Shown: positions 25,699-37,624, numbered from the stretch's first letter. The stretch: 64,000 nt of DNA from Chondrilla cf. caribensis (GCA_964020155.1 OZ026564.1:1092611-1156610); one strand, 5' to 3'. Made by a program: numbers and translations. Notes: a model not told the origin generated them from the sequence alone.

Positions 25699-26087
25699 TC
25701 AACACAGACTCCATGTTTTGTGTTTATTGGCTTCATCCCTTTGTTGTTTAGCAACTAGAGGGCCGTTCAAGTGGTCCACAGTCTCCAAAAGGAACCCCCA
25801 GGTGTTGGGGATATCCTCTCCCCAATTACCATTCCTCCAGTATACCAGAGCTCGGTTACCTCCAGTTGCTGAATCTAATTGACAAGCTTCTACCTTGGCA
25901 TATGGCACACCAAGCTTCACAGCTAAGTCATACCACAGTGAAATGTGTTCCAGGATGCCGACTACACCCACATCTGATGGACTCTTGTCTGGAAAAGATT
26001 GGAGGAATAAAGAACATGTACACAGTATGCATGTTGAGCATGTTACCATCCTCACCATTGTACCATTAGTTGAGTCAGACATTTCAG
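25699..26087 (-). pseudogene. Death-domain exons, copy D3 (frameshifted)
   Basis: The Death exon (25699-25988) is fully open and keeps WYDLAVKLG, YWRN and NTWGFLLETV. The preceding exon (acceptor TTACAG near 26088) lacks 37 bases relative to gene B just before its GTGAGG donor; this puts the two exons out of phase. No Roc/COR exon lies upstream; peptide unit 4 begins there. Confidence 0.65.
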
Positions 26088-26155
26088 CTGTAATAAGACG
26101 TCATCATAGCAAAAGATAAATCAGTCCACTCATGTACACACTAATTCACACATGT

Positions 26156-26167
26156 ACACACACAAAA

Positions 26168-26228
<61 letters not shown>

Positions 26229-26236
26229 CACACACG
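26156..26236. repeat. (CA)n microsatellite
   Basis: Interrupted CA tract in the intron position that also carries CA repeats in genes A and B. Confidence 0.9.
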
Positions 26237-26705
26237 TACATCACATGTATACCCATTAACTGTGCCACCCTGGTGCTCCACCATGAAGGAGAACTGACAG
26301 GGCAATAATAAGGAGTGCATATATACACCATAATAAATAATGTGTGAACATGTACATACATATATATTATACATTGAGTTTGGAGTACTGTAAGTACAAA
26401 CATGACATAAGTATACAGTGGAGTTTATTAAACTGAGAGTGGGTTTCTCTCATCATTGAAGCTTCCTCTGTGTGTGTCTCTATGCATAGTAAATGATTGC
26501 TCCTGTTAATATCATCGTATGAAGGGAATTTCTAGCTACTCCCATCAACTGAAGATTCTCAAGAAGAATCTTACTAGTGACACTCTATTGTATATACACA
26601 TGTACACAGTACAGTAAGCATGTACTTATATGCAGACATGCATATACATATGTACTGTACATGATTACATGTTTCCCAGTTGGTGATATTGTCATAACGA
26701 TAACA

Positions 26706-26800
26706 TGTACATAGCCTCATGTTGTACCCATGTGTGTACAACATGAGGCTACATATGTACAACATGATGCCACATATGTACAACATGAGGCTACATATAT
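26706..26800. repeat. Inverted 21-bp minisatellite array upstream of peptide gene 4
   Basis: One inverted and three forward units; the shortest of these arrays. Confidence 0.75.
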
Positions 26801-27014
26801 AAAACACAAGGCACAAGAGGTGATGTTGCACACTTTTTCCTTGTGTACAGATTGTTCATACAACACGAGTACTTTATGTTAGTTGTACACAATGCAGTTT
26901 TAGCTGTGAATGTCCTCTGTATTTGGGTAAATTGATTAAAGGTAATAGGTGTTACTTAATTAATTAATGTGTGTGGGTGTATCTCAAGCATGAATATCAC
27001 ATGCTACCAGTAGC

Positions 27015-27022
27015 TATAAAAG
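27015..27022 (+). promoter_or_regulatory. TATA box of peptide gene 4
   Basis: TATAAAAG in the conserved promoter block, 93 bp before the ATG. Confidence 0.75.
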
Positions 27023-27114
27023 AGAGCTACAGAGCTCCACTTGTTCATTCACCCTGTGAGTTCTTTGGTGGGAACAACTGTGTCAGTCTTGTTTATAACT
27101 AGAGATTATCTGAA

Positions 27115-27526
27115 ATGTTTGGAAAAGGAGTCCTCTTGGTTCTGTTGGTTCTGGCAGCCATTGCTTATCAGGCTCAGGCTGGATGTAAGTAGTCAGTATT
27201 GTATAGCTAAATGTACATGTGTGATTCTTCTCTGTGATGGTTACATGGTTACTGTAATGGATCTGTTGAACAGCAAAGGTGAATACGATGTGAACTGATA
27301 CTCATGATTTTTAGATTTGTGCTACAAGGCACAAAATTGTGAAGGATGGCCAGAGAGAAGTAACTCGTATTGTTGTGGAAATAATGGTTATCAATCTGGA
27401 AACTGGCCTAGAGCAGGGACTTGCTTTAACTGGTGAGAATATTCCTAGCACACATGCAGAGTCTGTTTGAACAAACTATGAATCACACTCAGTCTGTAAA
27501 ATTCATATTTTTCTCTATGTAGCTGA
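27115..27526 (+). CDS. Secreted six-cysteine peptide, copy 4
   Basis: Exons 27115-27184, 27315-27432 and 27523-27526 (63 codons plus stop). The signal peptide is conserved (one Gly to Ala change). Cysteine spacing is x5, x10, CC, x15, x2, one residue longer in the second loop than copies 1-3. It ends at the last Cys. The mature exon is nearly the same as in copy 6, so these two are the youngest pair of the family. Confidence 0.8.
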
Positions 27527-28041
27527 GGGAAATTATTGATGTCAGGCTACCCTTGGAACTAAGGATTAAGTCATGCAGATTAACAGCAAGCAGCTAACAT
27601 AGCATAGGAATATCAAATAATCTTCATCTAAGCAACTATTTAGCCCAAACCACATAGTGCAGCTTCATAAGTTTTTATAGTTATCATGGTTATCGCCAAG
27701 AGTTATATTTAATCATTCAAATCACAACAATGTCTGATTCGATCGAGTGCATGAAAGTTAAAGACAGCTCTTGAACAGTGTATAATGGTATACACTTATA
27801 ATTACTGTAGGCAGATCTTATTAAAGGAGACCAAAGAGTCCAATTTAACAAAAAGTGCAATTCAATCATAGTGTAGCACAGAGTGGTGAAATTCTGGAAT
27901 AATCAGCTTTTGGTCCTCAATAGGCTACACTAAAAAACCATAAACTATTGTGAAATGGTAGGAATTTCAAGACCTGATAGTCTAGTTGGAGAGGGAGTGT
28001 AAGAGTATTGCATGAACCTTACACTCCACTCCCACCCACAG

Positions 28042-28686
28042 GCCTGTGAGGGCTACCTTTGTGGTGGGGTGAGCAACATATTTAGTGAATACCGAGCCAA
28101 TTCAATCTCTACATACAGGCTAATATTACCAATGTCTGTCTTTGGCTAATCGACTTCTCTTATACACAGTACATGTATACTAGCTGTGTAGAGTGTCATG
28201 TTAAAGGAGATGTCAGTGTGAGGACCATGATTCCCGGGTACAACATCAACTCCTCACCATCACTACATGGTAATTCATTGTATGTACATATTATGTCAAA
28301 TTGTATGTACATCATTGATATGGTGGTAAAGGATACCATGCATCCACTATGAACTGGAAACATACAATAAATCACTTTTCAAACTCAAGACCCTGACATG
28401 GAATATGCACAGGTATAACCACCATGGTAGTATACACTTTATGTCACCATATGGATGAGAATCAAAATGCATCCCATAAAGGAGCACTACAACAAAAATA
28501 GTCGAAAAGTCGTAAGTCAAAATGAAAATGATAAAGGGGTGCCATAGGCAGCCACTAAAAATAACAATTGTTTATGTGGTCACAGGTCATTGTGCTAGAC
28601 TAAGTGAAGTATTGATAGTCAGAATCATCAGAGAACTTTATGCTCAAGTGAGCTTATTTCCTACACTGGGTCCTGACACAGGGTGA
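28042..28686 (+). CDS. Cysteine module 4 (partial)
   Basis: Segments 28042-28068 (donor GTGAGC), 28170-28269 (donor GTAATT) and 28586-28686. The last is 6 bases longer than in other copies but stays in frame to the shared TGA. Confidence 0.35.
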
Positions 28687-28761
28687 CATTGCATTCCTAT
28701 ATTAAAAGTGTATGTACACTGTGTGCCTTGCTTCTGTAATTGGTGATTGCATCTAATAGAA

Positions 28762-28863
<102 letters not shown>

Positions 28864-29772
28864 CATGTTTACATAAGAGTAACACGGTTTACAGGTACCA
28901 GAGCAGGTGTGTATTGAATAAGGGGTAGTTTGGCAATGTTGTTACTCCTGTGCGAACATGTTGTAGTTAAGGTGGCTCTTTGACTCCTCACAACATGTAG
29001 AAGACATTAATAACGCTGAAATATCAACTGATGCATGCACACATGTATCAGCATCAATGTATTGAGACTCCATATGAATACAATTACCCAGTGTAAGCAG
29101 GTTAACTAATTTCGTCATAACTTCCAAAAGGTAGGAGAGTCTGATTGAGGTTGTTGGTTGATTGAGGTTGAGGTTGAGCATGTTCTTTATTGTAAAAGAG
29201 GCTTAATATTAAAATGCTTGGGCCGAATTGCAGTTTCTTCGAAAACAAAATTGTTGATTAGAGTGGCTTGCACCAAATTATCCAATCTCCAGGAATGGGG
29301 CACAACCGTGAGATAAAATTACTAGTCTAAGATGGCAATAATGAATTCTGCCTTTCTGTGGTTATAGCATAGTGTACAAGTGTAAGTATATTATGCGAAT
29401 CAACATATTTTAGAATTATTACAGTTATAAAGTTTGGGATCCACAGCAAACTGAATATAATAACATTGAAGTATGAATGCGTGTGAATATGCAAATACCT
29501 GCATGTGTCAAGTGCAACAATCAGGGTTGATGAAGGGGACGTGTGCCAAAGAGATGTCCCAAGGGGCAAGACTCAAGATCTCAAATCTAGGAGGAGACTG
29601 GGGGAGTCTGATGTACCCTAAGGGGAAGGTCGGGAGGACCTCAAGAATCCCAAAAGAGAAGGGGTCTGTACGTAGTGTTGCAAGTTAGGGAGAGGGATGG
29701 TCTGAAATGTTCAAAGGGGGAGAGGGGAAGTCAGAAATACGCGGAATTCTTCGTAACATCACGATCATTTAC

Positions 29773-29836
29773 CTTTAAATTCGTAGTCGTAGTGTCTAAA
29801 ATCTACTGAACCAGTGATCGCGACCTCTTCCACCAT
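29773..29836 (-). pseudogene. Orphan Rab11-like exon 1
   Basis: 64-nt exon starting MVEEV and ending DYEFK plus one base, with donor GTAAAT, equal in size and phase to exon 1 of R1. The P-loop exon that should follow downstream is replaced by about 480 bp of unrelated sequence (28.97-29.50 kb). Confidence 0.65.
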
Positions 29837-29993
29837 GGATGTCTCGATAATCACCGATCGAGTTACTGCTTCGTTAGGCAAGCCTTAGTCTCGCTTGGCC
29901 AGACCCTTCCCTCCATTTTGACCGACTACGGCAACTACCTACCCTTTGTATGAACCATTTCCCCTAAAAGGAACTCTGAAAATACGGTATATT

Positions 29994-30130
29994 CTTTCTA
30001 TTTTGCGGACCGTCCGCACGAACGGCGGACGCATACAAAAGATAGGGACGGCAATTAACACCCGTTTAACTCTATACTGCGGACGTCACAAAATATGAAT
30101 TCGTACATATACCGTCCACAAAATAGAAAG
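29994..30130. mobile_element. 137-bp terminal-inverted-repeat element, copy 1
   Basis: Ends are CTTTCTATTTTGCGGAC and GTCCACAAAATAGAAAG, nearly perfect inverted repeats. A second copy sits at the same position of the duplicated block (38748-38883), so insertion predates that duplication. No coding capacity. Confidence 0.75.
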
Positions 30131-30423
30131 CAACTGAAAAAAATACGTATCATTGTGATTGTGACAAAGGGCATTTAAAACCATAAAGTGAATGTATTTG
30201 ATGTGTGACATCATCATCAAATCCCTTTGTTTGCTGTACACAGCTGCAGCACATGGTTAAGGTGTTAGGAACAAGATTACACACAGTAGTGATGAAGTAC
30301 AGTGAGGACTTGTGATCCTACATGTACAGTAGGGAATGAAGTTGGAAAAGAATAAAAAGACATATTCAAACAAACAAACACACACAATAAGCACATTCAC
30401 CAGTGTACACAAACGAGACAACA

Positions 30424-30904
30424 CTAGAATGTATGGAACAGTTGCCAGGTACCAACAGAACACACCTGGAGATTCATTGGAGCATCAGCATAAACTCCAT
30501 GTTTGTGTCTATTGGCTTCATCCCTCAGTTGCTTAGCAACTAGAGGGCCGTTCAAGTGGTCCACAGTCACCAAAAGAAATCCCCAGGTGTTGGGGATATC
30601 CTCCCCGCACTCACCATTCCTCCAGTATAACAGAGTTCGATTACCTCTGGTTGCTGAATCTAATCGATAAGCTTCTACCTTGGCATATGGTACACCGAGC
30701 TTCACAGCTAAGTCATACCACAGTGGAATGTGTTCCAGGATGCCGACTACACCCACTTTTGATGGACACTTGTCTGGAAATGATTGGAGGGATAGGGAAC
30801 ATGTACACAGTATGTATGTTGAGCATGTTGCTATCCTCACCATTGAGGTCAGTCTGAGAAGCTCCATCCAATGGAGATGTTGTACCATTAGTTGATTCAG
30901 ACAT
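30424..30904 (-). CDS. Stand-alone Death-domain protein, copy D4
   Basis: Two exons, 30841-30904 and 30424-30773, joined by a 67-bp intron (GTGAGG to TTTCCAG). The first exon has an in-frame ATG (MSESTNGTT) just after the position of the family acceptor. The joined frame gives a Ser/Thr-rich lead of about 21 residues, then a complete Death domain (WYDLAVKLGVP, YWRN, NTWGFLLVTV) and a short tail. No GTPase exon exists upstream (peptide unit 5 lies there), so the product would be a Death-only protein of about 137 residues, possibly an adaptor or competitor of the Roc-COR-Death proteins. It could equally be a remnant without a promoter. Confidence 0.45.
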
Positions 30905-31059
30905 GTTAGCTGTAATAGGAGGTCATCACAGCAAAAGATAACTCAGACCACATGTACTCGTGTACAAACATCAACACACACACACACACGCTAAGATGTA
31001 CAAATATGTTCAGCTAACTTTTAGCCTGATTCAGTTGTGATGGTATGTACAAGATGTAA

Positions 31060-31140
31060 CAGGAGACTACATGTGTACAACATGAAGTTACATACGTACA
31101 ACATGAAATTACATACAAACGACATGAGGCTTCATACATA
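31060..31140. repeat. 21-bp minisatellite remnant (unit 5, first part)
   Basis: Degenerate forward copies (catgaagttacatacgtaca and relatives), interrupted by the inverted-repeat element that follows. Confidence 0.6.
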
Positions 31141-31363
31141 CCGTAGAGACGGAAAGTTATGTGGGGCAAAACTTTCGCAAATCGCTGAATTTAGTTAGTT
31201 AAAGTTATTTAGTTTTAGTTAATTTAAAGTTTCACGTTTTATTAACGCCTATATTGTTAATTAATTGTCAGACGATTACATCATCGGGTGTTCACAAATA
31301 AAACTTAGTATACGAATACCCATTTCTTTGCGAAATTCGCGAAACTTTCCCGCTATACGGTAT
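31138..31363. mobile_element. 226-bp terminal-inverted-repeat element
   Basis: The left end ATACCGTAGAGACGGAAAGTT and right end AACTTTCCCGCTATACGGTAT are inverted repeats. The adjacent internal parts (ACTTTCGCAAAT and TTTGCGAAATTCGCGAAA) also pair. It interrupts the 21-bp minisatellite, which resumes at 31366, so it inserted after the array formed. The ACCGTA ends recall the larger element at 43.88-44.37 kb. Confidence 0.7.
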
Positions 31364-31724
31364 GTACAACATGAGGCTACATACATATGTACAACATGAG
31401 GCTACATGTTATGTACATGTGGCTACGAATGTACAGCACAGAACAGGAAATCCACAGAAGCTATCTAACCCTCTGTGACAAATCACATTTTAACTGATTT
31501 TATACTGATTTAAAATATTATATATGCTGAATGGCCCAATTCATCAATATAAACATTAATAGAAATAGAAATTTGGCCCAAATATGGTCTATAGAGGGCT
31601 AGATAACCAAGTAAGACTCAATACATGCATGATTGAATAAACCACCAAATAAGACCACTAGCATCCATATGTGTGGATCTTCTAAATCTTTAAGAAACTG
31701 TATTCATACACAAACACAACACAT

Positions 31725-31835
31725 GTACGTAGTCTCATGTTGTATGTACGTATGTTGTACATATGTGTGTACAACATGAGGCTAAATATGTACAAAATGA
31801 GGCCACATATGTACAACATGAGACTAATATATAAA
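31725..31835. repeat. Inverted 21-bp minisatellite array upstream of peptide gene 5
   Basis: One inverted unit, then three to four forward units, ending about 205 bp before the TATA box. Confidence 0.75.
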
Positions 31836-32039
31836 ACACCAGGCACAAGAGGTGATGTTGCACTCTTTTCCTTGTGTACAGATTGTTCATACAACATGAG
31901 TACTTTACGTTAGTTGTACACAATGCAGTTTTAGCTGTGAATGTCCTCTGTATTTGGGTAAATTGAGTAAAGGTGATAGGTGTTACTTGATTAATTAATT
32001 TGTGTATGACGAGCATGAATATCACATGCTACCAGTAGC

Positions 32040-32047
32040 TATAAAAG
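32040..32047 (+). promoter_or_regulatory. TATA box of peptide gene 5
   Basis: TATAAAAG in the conserved promoter block, 93 bp before the ATG. Confidence 0.75.
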
Positions 32048-32139
32048 AGAGCTACAGAGCTCCACTTGTTCATTCACCCTGTGAGTTCTTTGGTGGGAAC
32101 AACTGTGTCAGTCTTGTTTATAACTAGAGATTATCTGGA

Positions 32140-32550
32140 ATGTTTGGGAAAGGAGTCCTCTTGGTTCTGTTGGTTCTGGGAGCCATTGCTTATCAGGCTC
32201 AGGCTGTTTATTGTAAGTAGTCAGTATTGTATAGCTAAATGTACATGTGTGATTCTTCTCTGTGATGGTTACATACAATTGTTGAACAGCAAAGGTGAAT
32301 AACATGTGAACTTATACTATTTTTAGTTAGGTGTTTCAGGGAGCGAAATTGTGGAGGAAGGGAAGAGGTTGCATCGTATTGTTGTGGAAATGATGGTTAT
32401 AAATCTATATACCGTGAGCTCGGACGTGGCTGTTGTTGTTCAAACTGGTGAGAATATTCCCAGCACACATGCAGAGTCTGTTTGAACAAACTATGAATCA
32501 CACTCAGTCTGTAAAATTTATATTTTTCTCTATGTAGTGACGGGAAATAA
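32140..32550 (+). CDS. Secreted cysteine-rich peptide, copy 5 (eight cysteines)
   Basis: Exons 32140-32212, 32327-32447 and 32538-32550 (68 codons plus stop). Exon 2 is the most divergent of the family. The first five loops keep x5, x9 and CC, but the end reads Gly-Cys-Cys-Cys-Ser-Asn-Cys, giving two more cysteines than the other copies. The tail is Asp-Gly-Lys. Signal peptide, promoter and introns are as in the other copies, so the divergence is concentrated in the mature peptide. Confidence 0.8.
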
Positions 32551-33109
32551 CTGATGTCAGGCTACTCTTGGAACTAAGGATTAAGTCACGCGGATTAACT
32601 GCAAGCAGCTAACATAGCATAGGAATATCAAATAATCTTCATCTAAGCAACTATTTAGCCCAAACCATGTAGTGCAGCTTCATATTATTATATCATTCTT
32701 TATCGCCAAGAGTGATTAATCATTTAGTCACAATGATGTCTGATTCGATCAAGTGCATGAAAGTTTAAGATAGCTATTGAACAGTGTATAATGGTGTACA
32801 CACTACTGATAAGTGAAGTAGTCAGGTTGACCATGACGAAATATACAATATGAGAATGAGAAATTATATTATTACTGTAGGCAGATCTTATGAAAGGAGA
32901 CCAAAGAGTCCAATTTAACAAAAAGTGCACTTCAATCATAGTGTAGCACAGAGTGGTGAAATTCTGGAATAATCAGCTTTTGGCCCTCAATAGGCTTCAC
33001 TACAAGACCATAAACTATTGTGAAATGGTTGGAATTTCAAGACCTGATAGTCTAGTTGGAGAGGGAGTGTAGGTATTGCATGAACCCTACACTCCACTCC
33101 CACCTACAG

Positions 33110-33678
33110 GTCTGTAAGGGATACCTTTGTGGTGGGGTAAGCAACATAATTAGTGAATACAGAGTCAAATTTCAATCTCTATTATACAGGCTAATAACAT
33201 ATTATACGAATGTCTGTGAGTTAAGAACATCACCAAATTTTCTCAACTCATACTATAGCAACAAACTTTGTAGAGTGTCATGTTACAGGAGATGTCAGTG
33301 TGAGGACCATGATTCCCAGGTACAACATCAACTCCTCATCCTTACTACATGGTAATTCATTGTTACATGTACATATATTATGTCAAATTGTATGTACAAC
33401 ATTGATACTGGGATTTGAAAACATACAATAAATCACTTTTGAAACTCATGACCCTGACATGGAATATGCACAGGTATAGCCATCATGGTAGTATACACTT
33501 TATGTCACCATATGGATGGGAATCAAAATGTATCCCATACAGGAGCACTACAACAAAAATAGCAATTGTTTATGCGGTTTCAGGTCATTGTGCTAGTGAA
33601 GTATTGATAGTCAGAATCATCAAAGAACTTTATGCTCAAGTGAGCTTATTTCCTACAACAGGTCCTGAGACAGGGTGA
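33110..33678 (+). pseudogene. Cysteine module 5 (exon b damaged)
   Basis: Exon a (33110-33136, donor GTAAGC) and the terminal exon (33584-33678, shared TGA) are intact. The middle exon near 33.26-33.35 kb lacks its acceptor and first codons because about 140 bp present in other copies is rearranged here. Confidence 0.4.
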
Positions 33679-33789
33679 CATTGCAATTATTATTACTACT
33701 AGTTCCCAATGGACAATATAATAACGTTGTATAAGAAGTGTATGTACACTGTGTGCCTTGCTTTTGGAATTTGTGATTGCATCTGATAG

Positions 33790-34860
33790 GATCACTATGG
33801 AGTGGCTCTGGGACCTGCTATTCCACCCAGGCTCATACGCTGGTCCAACTAAGGGGGTCTTCTAGCTCCTAAATTGTGGACTTTGATGTCAAATTTGATA
33901 TGGTATAACTAAACTAATTATTATGGTAATTAAGGCCTCATCTATGAATTATCTCATCTATAAATAGCCTCGATCAGCCGAATGGCAGGCAGGGTGGGTA
34001 CAGGTAGGATTGACGTTTGTGTATCTGCACAAACTTTAAGATAGTTATCTTGAAAAGTGTCTGGGGAAAATGTCGCCCAAAAAACAACCGTTAGGCTAGG
34101 CACACTATTTCAGCTTTCTCGACCCTGCAGCAACTTCCAATTGAACAGATACTTTTGGTCAGGCAGCAGGAGTCATTGACACTGATTAAACATATTATAG
34201 TTATGAGTTCATATCGACCAAGATGAATATTAATGAATACACACAAAAGAAATTGATAAGCTATGTCAGGATGTTGACACACTGCAGCTGTAGAGGTCAC
34301 GATTTACATTCATTACACTATCTTCTACCACATATGTATCAAATTAAGTACACAACATGGTATCATCACTACAAGGTCAAACATGTGGACTTCTAGCTAA
34401 ATGAACGTCAACAGACCTGTAAGGTCATCAATTGACAGGAAATGAAATGCACGAATATGCGGTCTTTGTGGGTAGAGTATCTGTTTGCAGTTCCAGTCAA
34501 TAAAGTCATGTGATATGCAGGTGACCAGAATATGGCATTGCCGATTCATCTGAAGATATTATCGAATCAACCAAAGCGATTGAATCGGTCGATTCGGCAA
34601 TTTCAATCGTGGCGGAAAGTGTCCTTGTGGCCACCATAGATACCACTTGCCGATAAAAGAACACACCAAGGGATTTGTACACCACTGTTACTGAGAGAAC
34701 ATGCAGAAGCCAGGATCCTGCATGCCGGATTATTTCCCACGTGGCTATCTATCAACACAAGACTTGACACTTAACATGAGAGAGAGGGGACACTTGCCTA
34801 CCTTCCAATTGAACACTAGTCAACTTGAATTCAAATTGGAGTTTAATACTTGAATTTGAA
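33790..34860. other. Unique segment without recognised genes
   Basis: Not shared with the other units. Short open frames only, none with recognisable motifs. It separates unit 5 from unit 6. Confidence 0.5.
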
Positions 34861-34866
34861 TAATTA

Positions 34867-34918
34867 GTCACAAGAAGTGGCCAATAGATCAATCTATATA
34901 TTGGCCACTTCTTGTGAC
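34867..34918. repeat. Perfect-armed palindrome
   Basis: Arms gtcacaagaagtggccaata and tattggccacttcttgtgac with a 12-base centre; likely a small foldback insertion. Confidence 0.85.
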
Positions 34919-34954
34919 CAATGGATTGGCCATTAGCTTTAGCCAATAACTAAT

Positions 34955-35090
34955 GTTTCTTATAGTGTAGATCATTTTTGTACCTGATGAAGCCAGTGAT
35001 GGGTGAAACGTTGTACAGTTGAATTTGTGAAAAGAACTGTTGATAATCAGTGTGATAATACCATAGACGTGTTCAACAATAGTCCAACAT
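34955..35090 (+). repeat. Dispersed repeat with hammerhead-like core, copy 2
   Basis: Core at 34980-35016: GTAC, CTGATGA, AGCC-hairpin-GGGT, GAAAC, GTT, GTAC. The flanks match the opposite-strand copy at 10.73-10.88 kb over more than 100 bp. All bases of the conserved hammerhead core are kept in both copies, while helix II varies (CCC versus CCA). Confidence 0.4.
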
Positions 35091-35160
35091 CTCATGAGGC
35101 TACATATGTACAACATGAGGCTACATATGTACAACATGAGGCTACATATGTACAACATGG
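35088..35160. repeat. 21-bp minisatellite, forward units (unit 6, first part)
   Basis: Three nearly identical forward units directly after the hammerhead-like repeat. Confidence 0.85.
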
Positions 35161-35496
35161 AACAGGAAATCCATCGGAGTTTCTCAACTCTCTGTGACAG
35201 ATCACATTTTGACTGATTTTATTGATTAATGATGTAAAATTACGTACACACAACATACATACAATTACATAGACCAAACTACTAGGAATATAAATTTGGC
35301 CCGAATTTGGTCTAGAGAGGGCCAGATAACCAAGGAAGACTCAATACATGCATGATTGAATAAACCTCCAAATGAGACCGCTAGCATCCACATACGTGTG
35401 CTTGCATGTGACCTTAAAAATCTTAAGACAACTGTATTCATACACAAACACAACACATGCACACATACCCCTGCATAAACACTATGTGTACATAAC

Positions 35497-35668
35497 ATGT
35501 ACGTAGCCTCATGTTGTACATATGTAGTCTCATATTGTATGTACGTTACACATGTGTGTACAACATGAGGCTAAATATGTACAACATGATGCCACATATG
35601 TACAACATGAGGCTACATATGTACAACATGAGGCCACATATGTACAACATGAGGCTACATATATAAAA
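35497..35668. repeat. Inverted 21-bp minisatellite array upstream of peptide gene 6
   Basis: Two inverted units followed by five forward units, as in the other copies. Confidence 0.85.
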
Positions 35669-35878
35669 CACAAGGCACAAGAGGTGGTGTTGCACACTTT
35701 TTCCTTGTGTACAGATTGTTCATACAACACAAGTACTTTATGTTAGTTGTACACAATGCAGTTTTAGCTGAAAATGTCCTCTGTATTTGGGTAAATTGAT
35801 TAAAGGTAATAGGTGTTACTTGATTAATTAATGTGTGTGGGTGTATGACGAGCATGAATATCACATGCTACCAGTAGC

Positions 35879-35886
35879 TATAAAAG
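35879..35886 (+). promoter_or_regulatory. TATA box of peptide gene 6
   Basis: TATAAAAG with only about 47 bp to the ATG, because about 46 bp of the 5' UTR present in other copies is deleted. Confidence 0.65.
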
Positions 35887-35933
35887 AGAGCTACAGAGAT
35901 CCACTCCTCATTTATAACTAGAGATTATCTGAA

Positions 35934-36333
35934 ATGTTTGGAAAAGGAGTCCTCTTGGTTCTGTTGGTTCTGGGAGCCATTGCTTATCAGGCTCAGGCTG
36001 GATGGAAGTAGTCAGAATTGTATAGCTAAATGTACATGTGTGATTCTTCTCTGTGATGGTTACATACATCTGTTGAACAGCAAAGGTGAATACGATTTGA
36101 ACTGATACTCATGATTTTTAGATTTGTGCTACAAGGCACAAAATTGTAGAGGATCGCCAGAGAGAAGTAACTCGTATTGTTGTGGAAATGATGGTTATCA
36201 ATCTGGAAACTGGCCTAGAGCAGGGACTTGCTTTAATTGGTGAGAATATTCCCAGCACACATGCAGAGTCTGTTTGAACAAACTATGAATCACACTCAGT
36301 CTGTAAAATTTATATTTTTCTCTATGTAGCTGA
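35934..36333 (+). pseudogene. Six-cysteine peptide, copy 6, with lost splice donor
   Basis: Exon-like segments 35934-36003, 36122-36239 and 36330-36333 would give a 63-residue product very close to copy 4. The first donor is GGAAGT instead of the GTAAGT found in the other five copies. The second donor and both acceptors are intact and no exon contains a stop. With the 5'-UTR deletion, this points to a recently silenced copy, unless a cryptic donor is used or the base is a sequencing error. Confidence 0.65.
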
Positions 36334-36913
36334 GGGAAATACTTGATGTCAGGCTACTCTTGGAACTAAGGATTAAGTCACGCAGATTAACTGCAAGCAG
36401 CTAACATAGCATAGGAATATCAAATAATCTTTATCTAAGCAACTATTTAGCCCAAACCACATAGTGCAGCTTCATCAGTTTTTATAGTTATCATGGTTAT
36501 CACCAAGAGTTATTAATCATTTAATCACAACAATGTCTGATTCAATCGAGTGCATGAAAGTTTAAGACAGCTATTCAACAGTGTATAATGGTGTGCACAC
36601 TACGGATAAGTGAAGTAGTCAGGTTGACCATGACAATATATACAATATGAGAATGAGAAATTATATAATTACTGTAGGCAGATATTATGAAAGGAGACCA
36701 AAGAGTTCAATTTAACAAAATGTGCAATTCAATCATAGTGTAGCACAGAGTGGTGAAATTCTGGTATAATCAGCTTTAATTTTGGTCCTCAATAGGCTAC
36801 ACTATAAGACCATAAACTATTGTGAAATGGTTGGAATTTCAAGACCTGATAGTCTAGTTGGAGAGGGAGTGAAAGAGTATTGCATGAACCCTACACTCCA
36901 TTCCTACCTACAG

Positions 36914-37549
36914 GCCTGTAAGGGCTACCTTTGTGGTGGGGTAAGCAACATAATTAGTGAATACAGAGTCAATTTCAATCTCTATATACGGTCTAATATT
37001 ACGAATGTCTGTCTTTGGCTAATCGACTTCTCTTATACGCAGTACATGTATACTAGCTGTGTAGAGTGTCATGTTAAAGGAGATGTCAGTGTGAGGACCA
37101 TGATTCCCAGGTACAACATCAACTCCTCACCCTCACTACGTGGTAATTTATTGTATGTACACATACATATTATGTCAAATTGTATGTACAGCGTTGACAT
37201 GGTGGTGCATCCACTGTGAACTTGGAAACATACAATAAATCACTTTTCAAATTCAAGACCCTGACATGGAATGTGCACAGGTATAACCACCATGGTAGTA
37301 TACACTTTATGTCACCATATGGATGGGAATCAAAACATATCCCATAAAGGAGCACTACAACAAAAATAGTCGAAAAGTCGGAAGTTAGAATGAAAACGAT
37401 AAAGGGGCTGCCACGGGCAGCCACTAAAAATAACAATTGTTTATGCAGTTTTAGGTCATTGTGCTAGTAAAATATTGATAGTCAAAATCATCAGAGAACT
37501 TTACGCTCAAGTGAGCTTATTTCCTACAATGGGTCCTGACACAGGGTGA
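36914..37549 (+). CDS. Cysteine module 6 (partial)
   Basis: Segments 36914-36940, 37043-37142 and 37455-37549, with the same phases and terminal TGA as modules 1, 2 and 4. Here the frame is also open across exon a upstream to an ATG (MNPTLHSYLQ), but that stretch looks like the polypyrimidine and acceptor region of the other copies. Confidence 0.35.
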
Positions 37550-37624
37550 CATTGTATTCCTATATTAAAAGTGTATGTACACTGTGTGCCTTGCTTCTGT
37601 AATTGGTGATTGCATCTAATAGAA

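Noticed and set aside
35088..35668. Regularly spaced short repeats resembling a CRISPR array
   Set aside because: The 21-bp units are directly adjacent without spacers, partly inverted, and lie in a eukaryotic intron-bearing region.
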